From assembly GCA_024516035.1 (NCBI GenBank), contig CM044967.1:9985990-10049989 (forward strand): a stretch of DNA of 64,000 nt, written 5' to 3'. The notes beneath the pieces were generated by a model. It saw only the letters and a list, made by a program, of their open reading frames with translations, did not search any database and was not told the DNA's origin. Both the position numbers and the translations under genes were made by a program. This DNA comes from Bactericera cockerelli. Taxonomy: Eukaryota; Arthropoda; Insecta; Hemiptera; Triozidae. Within the stretch, counting starts at the first letter, position 1; each line of letters opens with the position of its first letter. Shown piece after piece: positions 44,770-56,600 of the stretch.

Positions 44770-44912
44770 TTTTTATCATATTTGTGTTAATCACTTTCGT
44801 GATATCACAACTACTCAAACTCGCTTTACTAAATCTACGCTGAAACCGTGACTTGAACCACCGACCTCCGGGTTACAAGTCCGCCGCCTTTTCGATAAAA
44901 CTACTGAGGTTT
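44770..44912 (-). repeat. SINE family B, minus strand
   Basis: On the minus strand: acctcagtagttttatcgaa, aaggcggcggacttgtaacc, cggaggtcggtggttcaagt (B box), then gcgtagatttagtaaagcga, gtttgagtagttgtgatatc, acgaaagtgatta. Confidence 0.8.
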
Positions 44913-44914
44913 TA

Positions 44915-45570
44915 TTATTTATACTCGTCATTATATGTTTATTGTAGGTATATAAAATTTTTTAAATTATAAATGTTTAATATTTATAAATTTAAAAGAA
45001 ACTTTACAAAGTTTAATAAAAATTCAAATTCCAAATTTTCTAGGTAAAAATTGCCTTAAGGGTTTAGGAGCATTAAATATTGAAAAATCATCATTGTTGT
45101 AACTTTGTTTAGCTCGCAACATAATATTGATCTTTAATCTCCAGGTTTTAACCCCTCCCATTTGTATGATATCTCACGTACTTCAAAATGTGCTCTGAAA
45201 TTCAGGTGTGGGTTCCCAGCTTTTCGTGTGCTAGGGTTAAAGTCGCTCTGCGCCTTCTGTTGGTATCTATATACCTACTTTTTTTACATTTGCTAATAGA
45301 ATTGCATACCTATAATTATGTATGTATTGGTCTTGTGTCTTGTGTAATAATAAAATTCTTTAAAAGCACGTTTATCTAATTAGGTATATAAGCATTGTAT
45401 CTGTCTACAGAAACATCCTAAAAAAGTATCAGTATTCTACCTATGTACCAAGAAATAACTTTTTAATGTAATACGTATTGTTATTTGGAAGTTCAAGTAG
45501 AACAATAAAAATGTAAGCATTCATCTAACTATCTAGGATTTAAAAAAAAAAAAACTAGATTATTTATTGA
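44915..45570. other. Intergenic or intronic DNA, nothing recognised
   Basis: AT-rich, with only short frames. Confidence 0.35.
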
Positions 45571-45572
45571 CT

Positions 45573-45718
45573 AAGGGCCGATTTATAAAACAGCATTAAA
45601 TTTAAGATAGCCAGACCCTCTCTTAAGTCGGAGTTTCAACCAATCACAGCGCACTATAGCCTGACACAGGTACTGTCTTATCTTAAATTTAATCCTCTTT
45701 TACAAGTCGGCTCTCAGT
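45573..45718. mobile_element. MITE family M1, well preserved
   Basis: Left end agggccgatttataaaacag; right end tcttttacaagtcggctct, its inverted repeat. Core gtttcaaccaatcacagcgc, actatagcctgac. Confidence 0.85.
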
Positions 45719-46017
45719 CCTCCTAAAATAATGCATGTTCACCCGAGAAAAACTGAAAGTGCCCACACACACATGAGAAACAGAACACGTCTTGCTTTTC
45801 TTTTCTCATTAACACTGTAGGTATGCCGTATGCACTTCCCTAATACTAATACATACTACCTAGATTATCCTTGAGCTGCTGCATATACTGCACTTAAAAC
45901 TCATATAAATAACATTGACATTGAAGATGCAAAAATAACTGAATCATATCATACGTATATTATTAGTATAGCAATATTATTTATTTATAAATTTTTCAAA
46001 CATAATATGTACGTATA

Positions 46018-48142
46018 CAGTATGTTTCAGAAAAGGTGGCCACCCCCTTGTAACTTTTGAACGCGACGGAATTTTTCAATTCTGTAAAGTCCTAGGTATA
46101 GGAAGTGCCCTGTGGCCCATCCTGTGGTCATATTTATTTTTGGCCCCGGTCGGCCCTTCCGGCTTTTAGGCCATATTTTTTCATTTTTTTCGCGAATTTT
46201 AAATGGAATGCTATATTTTTTATTCCTGTTAATTAAAGTCCAAGTTAGGCTGAGTATAATGAGCTTTTAAAATTTTCAAGAACCTTATCAGGGGCGGAGC
46301 TAGTAGGGTGCAAGTTTCAAAATTGTTACAACCCTGTATTTCAGCGTTAGTTAGATTTTTTAGTATTTTTTTTATGTTCATAGGTTCAAAATATTGTTTT
46401 ACACCATATGAAATCAAAAAAATATTCTTGTTTACTTCTAATCAGGGTCATGGTAAGGTTTTTGTAAAATGCAATTTTTCCGTAAATTAATGGTGTTCTC
46501 GAAATTGGCATTTTTAGAGGTGAAAGTCTGCAGTGACATATGTTTTTTATGCTTGAAATCGAAAGAAAACTTAACGGAGAAGCGATTAAAATCATAAAAA
46601 AAGCCATTTAACCTGCTAGTTTTTTCACGACAGTGTCCGGTAAAGTGGGTGAATTTCGTATTGGATTTTTTTTGTTGTTGAGGAAACACAATTGGCATAG
46701 AAAATAAATAATACCTAATAAGGGAATAGTACTTCAATCAACATAACTAAATGCGAAATTAAATGAAGATTATTTCTTCTAAATCAGTGCCGGATAATTT
46801 TTTTTTCTCTCTCTCTCTCTTCGCCTCTTTAAAATAATTGAATTGGTTTAATTTTCACCCTCAAGAGTTTGGTACTTGACCTGGTATTTTTTTCTCTTAA
46901 ATTTCGAGATAATTAGATTTTTATTTAGAGACCTGGTATTCATTACTAGCAACATCAGTATGTTTTTTTTTATTTGGGTTTAATATCGCGTTTCAACTGC
47001 ATGGTCATATCATAACGGGGGTGTTACATTCCATTCGCAAGAAACTCACCAACCTCCTAAACACATTTATCTCACCCAGCCTGGGTTAGGCCGGAATGCC
47101 AGCATCACGAAGTCTTCTCCTCGCTGGACGTTGCTTAACTTCGGTGATCCTACAAGAATCGTTGCATTCAAAGCGCCATCGGACTGACTCCAGAATTATT
47201 GACAATGTGTTTTTTACAGATTTTACCAACTAAAATTGTCTCAAGAGGGGACCCCTAGGCCGACTTTAGAAGCAGCATTATCCGATAATTATTTTTGATA
47301 CAACTTGAACTTTGAAAAGTGAAAAAAAGAGAGAGAGAAAAAAAAAAAATATCCGGCACTGATTTAGAAGAAATAATTTTCATTTTATTTCGCATTTAGT
47401 TGTCTTTATTGAAGTAATATTCCCTTATTAGATATTATTTATTTTCTATGCCAATTGTGATTCCTCAACAACAAAAAAATCCAATACGAAATTCACCCAC
47501 TTTACCGGACACTGTCGTGAAAAAACTAGCAGGTTAAATGGCTTTTTTTATGATTTTAATCGCTTCTCCGTTAAGTTTTCTTTCGATTTCAAGCATAAAA
47601 AACATATGTCACTGCAGACTTTCACCTCTAAAAATGCCAATTTTGAGAACACCATTAATTTACGGAAAAATTGACGTGAGAAAAAAAGTACTTTTACAAA
47701 AACCTTACTATGACCCTGATTAGAAGTAAACATGAATATTTTTTTGATTTCATATGGTGTAAAACAATATTTTGAACCTACGAACATAAAAAAAGTACTA
47801 AAAAATCTAACTAACGCTGAAATACAGGGTGTAACAATTTTGAAACTTGCACCCTACTAGCTCCGCCCCTGATAAGGTTTTTGAAAATTTTAAAAGCTCA
47901 TTATACTCAGCCTAATTTGGACTTTAATTAACAGGAATAAAAAATATAGCATTTCATTTAAAATTCGCGAGAAAAATGAAAAAATATGGCCTAAAAGCCG
48001 GAAGGGCCGACCGGGGCCAAAAATAAATATGACCACAGGATGGGCCATAGGGCACTTCCTATACCTAGGACTTTACAGAATTGAAAAATTCCGTCGCGTT
48101 CAAAAGTTACGAGGGGGTGGCCACCTTTTCTGAAACATACTG
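46018..48142. mobile_element. 2.1-kb foldback DNA transposon with ~0.8-kb inverted arms
   Basis: The left arm starts CAGTATGTTTCAGAAAAG at 46018; its reverse complement ends at 48142. Both are flanked by TA. The arms (about 46018-46825 and 47325-48142) pair almost base for base, including gcgacggaatttttcaattc and caggggcggagctagtaggg, with only scattered differences. The spacer (46826-47324) contains a 5S SINE. Each arm contains the mirror copy of one short frame (MAFFMILIASPLSFLSISSI...), which is not a transposase. It is non-autonomous; the TA site suggests the Tc1/mariner group or a relative. The superfamily is unresolved. Confidence 0.85.
46975..47195 (-). repeat. 5S rRNA-derived SINE in the loop of the foldback element
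   Basis: The reverse of gctggacgttgcttaacttc, ggtgat is the 5S-like box A region. The body shows atctcacccagcctgggtta, ggccggaatgccagcatcac, gaagtcttctcctc on the plus strand. The insertion falls in the unpaired spacer. Confidence 0.85.
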
Positions 48143-48387
48143 TATAACGTGTAATATACTCATAGATGGTGAGGTTATTTTACACTTCGCAGTTTTACAA
48201 GTGTTTTTCTTTTTCCGTATTATTTGTCCAAGAGTAAGAGTAAGTACTTTTTTCTTTGCATGGTGAAATCAGACATGTCATAGTTGCAATGGACCCATAT
48301 TTACTCATATTTGTCAAAAAAATTAAGATGTACATGAAATATGCTTTCTCGCCAATCTGCTAACTTGTTTCGTTTTCTGTGTTTCAG

Positions 48388-48441
48388 GCTCAACGGACTT
48401 TGAATCTGTACAGTGTTTATTGAGCAGCCAAAATGAGACAG
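48388..48441 (+). CDS. Blimp-1: Blimp-1 exon with start codon
   Basis: The acceptor gtgtttcag is followed by 45 untranslated bases, then ATG-AGA-CAG and a gtaatt donor. The phase is 0 and joins to GAG-GAG of the next exon, giving [16 protein letters not shown]. The frame upstream in this exon contains a stop (TGA at 48421), so this is the first possible in-frame ATG. Confidence 0.7.
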
Positions 48442-50555
48442 GTAATTTCTCATTGATAACTTTCAAAAGTATAGTTGTATAATATAGTACATTATTACTC
48501 AGGCATTTTGAATATTAAGAAATGTTTTGTAGGTAAACAAGACGTAAACACATACATACAATTAGACCATTCCGCTAAGCAGAAATCACTATTCTGAATC
48601 TGGTGAGACGAGAGATTCGTCCAGAAATACTTAGAGCTCGATTTTGAAAAAGAGAAGCGATTGGCAACACTTTACATACCTTATGGGTCGTGGATAGAAA
48701 GTAAAACTAGAATAAAAATCAGAAGGACCTGTCACAGCTGTAAACGAACCCATACCACATGGCTTTTTTCGACCTCTTTTGCGTTTCAAAAGGCTCCAAA
48801 GAGTGATTACATTATAACTGTCGACAGTCGTATTGAGTCTCTTCGTCAACTGTATCAAAAGGAACCGCCTACAAAAGCCCCTTTGAGGAAAGTTATAAAA
48901 TAAAATTGTATACAAAATTCCAAGTTTTTATTTGTTTCTCTTGAAATGTAAAGACGACATTCGAAGAGATAGAAAATGCGCTCTCAAGGGGACTTTTAGT
49001 CTGTATGATAATCCCAATGTCAGTACTCAACTACTAAAGCTTAAACTGTTATGACTTTTGACAGACGGCGTAGAATTTGTACAAAATGGAGTTTTTTTTG
49101 GAGGGGTTTTTTGTTTATTTTTAGAAGAGCTTTCATGCTTGTTGTCTACAGTGGATCTGTGACCCTGCTTAGGAACATTGTAAAAAACAAAAATACATTT
49201 TGCTGTAACGCGTCAGTCTGAAAATAGTGAACTAACTAATGCAATGAGGCACAGACCCAATCAAATCAAGGTGCATATTTAATCAATGGAATTAAAACAT
49301 TCAATTAAAATAAAATGTGGAAATTAACTCCGGCGGGGTAAAAGTTTACCATGTGAAAGTTATTGTATTTATTAACAGGGATATATTGCTGTTCATTGCA
49401 ATCTAAATTGTACAATAATAATTTATTGATAATCCTGGTTTGTTCTTCTTCTTTCACTTCGTCCTTTTTTCCAAACCTACTTGAGGTAGGCATTTCTCCA
49501 TCTCTTCCTCAATCCCTAATTAAATGATACTAATGAAATAATAGGAATAGGTTTCTTTAAATTTTAATACAAAGTCTCTTTTGTCACAAAGTAAAATTCT
49601 AGTTTTTCTTTTTAACTGTCTTGATCATGTTTCTGATAGACCTTGTTAAATTAGTTCCCTATATGGCAATGGGCATTATGAAGAAAGTTAAAAATTGTGA
49701 TTGATTTCTTCCCTCTTGGTTAGCAAAGTTTTCGATGACGTCATCTTACTATGATCAAAATTCTTGACATACTCAAAATCCCGTTCACAGAAAGGGTGCG
49801 TTTAATCAATTAAGTTTAACTGGTTGATAAAGCTAATCAACTGATTAGTGCGGTTAGTGTTTGGAAGTTAACCATTGACTGTAAGACTGGAGACCATCAC
49901 TCCCCAGCTGTAGCCTTGTTGATGATAAGAACAACGATTGACAGAAATTTAGTAATTAGTGTGACAATTGACTAACGCACCCTGAGTTATATAATAGAAC
50001 CTTTTCCTGAATAAATGCTCTTTTCAAAAGTTTGCGAGTTGCACGCATCATTTCCTCGTGTGTACAATGAATGTAAGCTTCACCTGCCAAAACTTGGGCA
50101 TGACAAACGCTAGTATACAAATAATGCACCTTGCATCGTACAAGCGGACACACTTGCAAACGAAAGTCTCGGGAAAATGCAGAATAGGTCAAAGTGTGTC
50201 TGGGGAGGGTGGGAACGGGCGGAAAAGCGTCTGAAAACGAGGACTCCAACCATCTCGTCCCCACAGCTAGTACATGTACTGCGTCTGACAAACGACGTAC
50301 ATTCGTCCTTTCTAGATTACACAAAGGAGAATTAATTAAAATTTATAGACCACTTGCGACTTGACTTATGTACAATAGAAGGGACATTTTTCAGAGACGT
50401 TGTTTGAGACCAGTCCTAATTCTCTTTCGAATAAAATGAAAAGTTCAAAGAATAATTTCGCAAGATTTTGTTTAGAAAGAGAAATCAAATATTAAAAACT
50501 GTGGTAGAATTTAAGACATTATTTGAAACCTGTCCTCCTTCAGAATTTTTTGTTG

Positions 50556-50620
<65 letters not shown>

Positions 50621-53600
50621 TACATCTTATACTAACAGTATTTTTTTATTTTTGGAAAATTAAAATTTCTTCCATGAAGTTTAAATTTTGTCAACGATAT
50701 CTTCAAACAACGCGTTCAATAGAAACAAAAAGTTTAGAACATCAAGAGAGCTGCATACAGCGTACTTTTTCTTCAGAAAGTACATTTCCAATAGTTCTTT
50801 TTGTAAGTCAGTATAAATTTTCTTCTCCTCGCGGAAGCTGGGTGGGTTGAAGAGAGAGCGTAGGATGTAGGGCACTAGAGCTCGATTCTCACATGCATGC
50901 CCCCGATTATTGATTTTACCCATTTATTTGATAATGAAATTCTCCAGTTTACTATTAGTGGAAAATTGTCCTTCCCGTAAGTGGCTGATGAGAGCATGTA
51001 AATGCAGTATTGAATTACAAAATGCATGCATGTTATATGTTATAGATTGTTATAGTGTTATGCCTATACAGTCTATACACGTTGTGCAAGATTTGAAAAA
51101 AAATAACAATCTCGATAATTGCATACATGTGCATGTGCATACCTATATGGGCATGGGCAAATAGGCATTGACAAATATGTATTAAGATGATTGCTCTGTT
51201 TGTTTCATGTAAATTTGCCCCGGATAAATAGTCAAATTTACAATATTAGAACAAACATAACAATTATGCTTCAAATAGCTGGAGACAACTTCCAACCAAC
51301 TGATTAAAAATTTAAGAGTTATTGATGGATGCAAAGAAAACAAAATATATTATTATTTATTAGTTCTATGCTTTTTTCTAATACATTTTCTTTTCTCTGT
51401 TGGTTTTCAGGAGGAGCTAGAATCAAGCGATTCCCCTTGGAATCTGGACGCTATCAAGGAAGAAGAATTTGAGAAGCTAGTTGTCTACTATGTGCGGGAC
51501 AGATCTCCCAATCTTGAGAATTCCAACAAAGCAGTGTCGTCCCTGCCCAAAAATCTCGTCATCAAACGATCTCAACAAATACATTTAAAAGTAAGTTTAT
51601 CGTGTAGTTTTTTTTTCTGAGATTTAAATCGTTTTTGGAAACTCTCTTAATTTGTTCCAAAAGATCTGACTCTACTCTAATTCAATAAAAGTTCAAACGA
51701 CCTAACTTTAAGGCCACAGAAATATTACAAAAATTGCTTCTAATAATCTTCTGAGGTCAAGGAGAGGAAAAGGTTTTGAGCAATCAGAAATGGTGCCATA
51801 GAAGGGCGAAACACCATACACTGACGGTGACTCTTTCATTCACTTCACACAACATCTGTAGATCATCATAAACATTGTCTTTCTCATAAAAAAGAGTACA
51901 ACGTACCGTCGACGATTTAAAGAAAGAGGTTATTAATCACAACAGTGATTTTACTTTTACTAAACCCCACCTTACTAAATTGCTCCGTGTTTGATCTAGA
52001 GCTGTCGGAAAGTGCCAATCTAAGCTCTTTAGAAGATTAAACCCCGAGTTGGTTGAATAAAAGTAAAAACTAAATTAGGTAAGAAAAATCAAAATCACTT
52101 CAAGACATTACTGAGCACAGAGGAAAGGTGAGAGAGTTTGTAACTCAAGAAATTTTTCGCCACAAACACAATTTCATAAATCTTTTCTTTCTTTCAGGAA
52201 GCAGATGGTGTGTTCAGTACAAGCTATATTCCCCGGGGTACGCGGTTCGGACCCGTCCTTGGCGAAGTTTATCCTCGTGATAAAATTCCAGACAAGCCAG
52301 ACAAGAAACATTTCTGGAGGGTAAGTAATATCTAAATAATATTAAATCTAATATGGGCATAGCATAATGCAGATAATGCTAGCTCGAATAAAGCTATCAA
52401 GGCTAAATAATCGAAATTATTTACATTTTTAAAAGACAATTTTAATAATTACTAAGGTACAAAACTTCTTTGCATTTCGTCACTTTAATGATAATAACAA
52501 TTTATTTAATCAAAGGTGGTGTATGGAACTTTAAAACATAGTTCAAAATTACATTCTAATAGACCTCTGGTGACATAATTTGAAACTTTCAAATTCAATG
52601 TTAAACTACTTAGTTGTCGATACTAATGACGAATGAGTAATCAAACTAAGATTAACCATGTTTACCTATCCATATCGTTTTCTGTTACGAAATCTCGTAA
52701 CAACCATACCTATTGAAAGTAGGTAATTAACTTATTTTCATCATACCAGTCTGATGACTGGAATTACAGACCGTTTGAACATAGTGACTTTTGACATACT
52801 TACGAAAGAAAATTGACGAGTTAGCAAAAACAAAAAAAACTTAAAAGAACTAGGTACATCTCGCCGTTGTCTGCTCGTTATAATCTTTTCATTTTCGTTT
52901 CATAGTTATATTTTTTCCAAGTACCAACACTGGTTATTTGTTTAAAATATCTTAACTTACTGTCCCTTTCATTTTACTAATTTAATTAATTTCTTTATTT
53001 GTTCCTCTTTGCATGTTCGTTGCTTCAATTCGACTTCAGGTTCAAATACGAGAGGACTATGGATATAGATTTAATTCAAAGGTATTACTCCCTTCTTTTT
53101 CTGTCCTTACTTTAAGCTTTTCTAGAAAGGTGGTACCACTATAATCCACTCATATTTAGCAATCTCACAGTTTCTTTAGATTTATTTTAAACAAAGGCTT
53201 GTAAGAAGCGTTCTGTATAACGAGCGTCTTATTAACTTTCAGTAAAGACTTCATATCTTCAAATCTAAATAAAGCTACTAACTTTCTTGGTATTAATATT
53301 ATTTTCCATAAGACGTGTTAGAATGTTTGCACCCATATTCATAAATCATAATGATATGAGATGATGTGATAAGAGTTTAATACGATAATATTTTCCTGTC
53401 AGTAATTTTGGGAATTTTAGTCCAAAGAAAACAAAAACCTTGCTCAGATAAACTTGGTGAGTATAATTGATTGTTAAACTCATTTGGGTAATAATCATAA
53501 AAAAACAGAAATTAGATCATCATTTGGTACAGTAGACCTTGTAATTGCAGTTTTCCGCACCGTTTTCCCCACGGACACTGGGCAGAAAGATTGGGAGATC

Positions 53601-56600
53601 TGTCCCGCACATAGTAGACAACTAGCTTCTCAAATTCTTCTTCCCTGACTTGTGACTGACGGCAAGACAACAATTTCTTGCGGCGTCTTATGGAAAATAA
53701 TTCAATTTGAAGCCTGAGCCACCAAATGGCACTTTTTTAACTTTGCTTATTTAGTGGCATTTAAAAAAAAATAAAACATTTAACACAAATGAATTTCATT
53801 GAATTGGTGCAAAATTCACTTGTATTGGAAACAGGTAAATTAGTTGTTTTTCATGAATATATTAAGGGAAAACCCAATTATCTTTTACCTTTTATGTAAA
53901 CGCTTACAGCCTTAAGGCATTTTCATTTTTGCTCTTCATGTAGGTATCATTTTATGTACTAATAGCGTTTGTTCAACAAAAAGTGAACACTTTTGTTTCG
54001 TAATGACTCCAAAATTATTAAATATAATCAGTCTGTGTTTTTAAAGGATGAAAAGATCAGTACATTTTTCCGACAAGATACAAATTTCATCTGTTTTTTT
54101 ATTAGAACTCTTATAAGTAGAACATATAAAGACAAATAATGGTAAAAATTAATATAAAATGACAATAATAATAAATAAACAAGAAAACATAGTGGTTCTA
54201 GAGATCTTACTTTCGCTTCATACTGGAACACCCGGTATATCTCATATTTATATTACTGGTGGACAACCTACCGCTTCTGTTTTCTTTTTCTATTCCCATC
54301 CCTGAAGAGTGTTATCGGTGGATTATTGAATAGGGCAACCACGAGCATGCATTTATTTATTTCAATTTTTGATATGACATCATAAAGATGTATTGATGAC
54401 CATTCAACTAGTGGTTATAGAATATACCCTGTTTATACTCCCGAGGTAAGACTGAAAAGTCCCTTTACTCCAGCAGTCAAACAGGTCTTATATATTTTAT
54501 GAAGGATTTAAGTCGAAATGCGTCTACAGCTTTTTTAATAATTGAAAAGCAAGTAAATTTATTTTTATTTTTAGACCAGGACGACACGCGAGCTACTTAG
54601 GGGCAGCCGCGTTGTTCGAGGCCCACAAGAGGTTAATTTTCCAAGAATGTTTCAAGAATTTCTCTGGACATTTTATGAAATTTAGTGTGGTGATTAAAGC
54701 GGGGTAGAGTGACAAGGAATGATTCTGGGGGTACCTGACACAATGCTGTTGATAAAAAAATTGATGGTTGCACGGCGGTCCGCGTAGCCCTGACTTAGAT
54801 GGCCAGAACATTAGGTATATTGTGTTCTAAGACCCCTTATAACTATGTTTGATATGATGATACCTCAAATTGTTGACTTATTTTCACCAAAATTCTTTTT
54901 TAATTTTACTTAAAGTGTCTTTAATATTGAGATCATTTTATGCAATGTACTCATATTTAACAAGTATAAAACCACTTTAGTCTGATTTCATTATTGATTT
55001 TCTATTCTAGATCCACAAAGAGAACCGCCTTTTCTATGTCATTGACGCAGAAGATATCACGAAATCTAATTGGATGCGATTTGTTCAGCCGACCATAGTC
55101 GAGCTGCCCAAAACCTTGTTGCGTGTCAATATAAAGTAAGTTATGGCATCAAACTTCTCACTTTCTGTTTATACTGATAATGACTAATTAAGGGCGTTTA
55201 TCAACTAGTTAAGACTAATTAATTCCTATATTATAATCAACGCACCGACCTCAGCAGCTGGAGTTATGACTTGAAATCTGGAGGTCGGTGGTTCGAGTCC
55301 CAAGTAAAGCAAAAATTTAGCAAAGCTAGTTTGAGTACTTGTGATATCGCAAAAGGAATTAACATTAATATGATAACTTAAAAACTAAACTTGTTATTAA
55401 TCAACGCTTGATTTTAGTAAATGTTTGTTTAACTTCCAAAAGTATTCATGCACAAAATGTCATTGATAAATAGCACTAAAAAATTAGTTAATTATATCAC
55501 CCTATTTTAATGTGATTGATAAATCACACACTTAACATGTTAATTACTTTATTTGGACGGATGGGACGTCCTAAATAGGACACGCAATTCATTAAATGGT
55601 TTGGATTAAACGAATCAGTTGAATCCCAGCCATCTATGATATTTACATACAAATTGAAATTATTAAAACAAAACTTGAATGATGGAATGAGCTAATTCTC
55701 TCTAATGTATCCGTAATCTATGCATTTCATAGTTAAATAAATACAATTGTAGGTTGTAGGTATCTTTAACTTTCTCGACTCAAAAGGACGTTGATTTAGG
55801 AGACAAATGGTGTTCATAGCCATGATCAGAAATCAGCAGTTTTAAGCCTTTGTTTCACATGGCGTGGTCTAAAGTTCCAAAATACGCCTTCAAAAATTGA
55901 ATGATGGAAGATATATTGCATTTTTGTATGATCCTCTTTAGTTAGTATGGTGGTAACTAATTAAAATATGTAATTGTTATTACGAATTATGATATTGCAA
56001 ACCCCAAGGATCTGCTAACTGTATAACTGGAGTTTGGAGACATGTGAAAATCACTGATAATAATGAGAACATAGTGACTTTGTCACCCATTGTTCAGAAG
56101 ATAAAGCAAAAAAAAAAAACTTCGTTTTGCCGAACCAAAGGGTGTGTAACTTAGAAGCAAATATTTACTGGAACGTATGAAGTACAATTTACTATTTATT
56201 ACTCATATAGTTAAAATGGTCTACAACTTGACGTGAAATTTTGCTCCTTAGTCCTTTTTCTTAAACACCTTGTATATTATGATCTCTTGCAGATGGATAT
56301 CTACTTCTATACAATCCGACCTATTATGCCAAATGAAGAGCTTCTGGTGTGGTACTGTCGAGAGTTTGCCGAGCGGATCATTGCACACCTAATCCTGATG
56401 ACATGATGCAGAAGCTGTATGAAAAGAGCTGTAAGTTTATTATAAGCTGTACCAATGATAAAATCGATGTGTACGTGTACTGTCCATCTGTGTGTAATTG
56501 TTTATGTGTGTAATGTGTATTGCATACTTATTAGACAGAATAAGGTTTCTGTTTTCTAATATCATTGTGGAATTGAATTCAAAACTTACTTGACTTCTGA

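Noticed and set aside
46386..47787. Pair of similar 60-99-codon frames (MAFFMILIASPLSF...) on opposite strands
   Set aside because: They are mirror images in the arms of the foldback element and show no transposase or other domain.
49956..50324. 122-codon minus-strand frame in a Blimp-1 intron
   Set aside because: No recognisable motif and no supporting context; kept as unresolved but not called.
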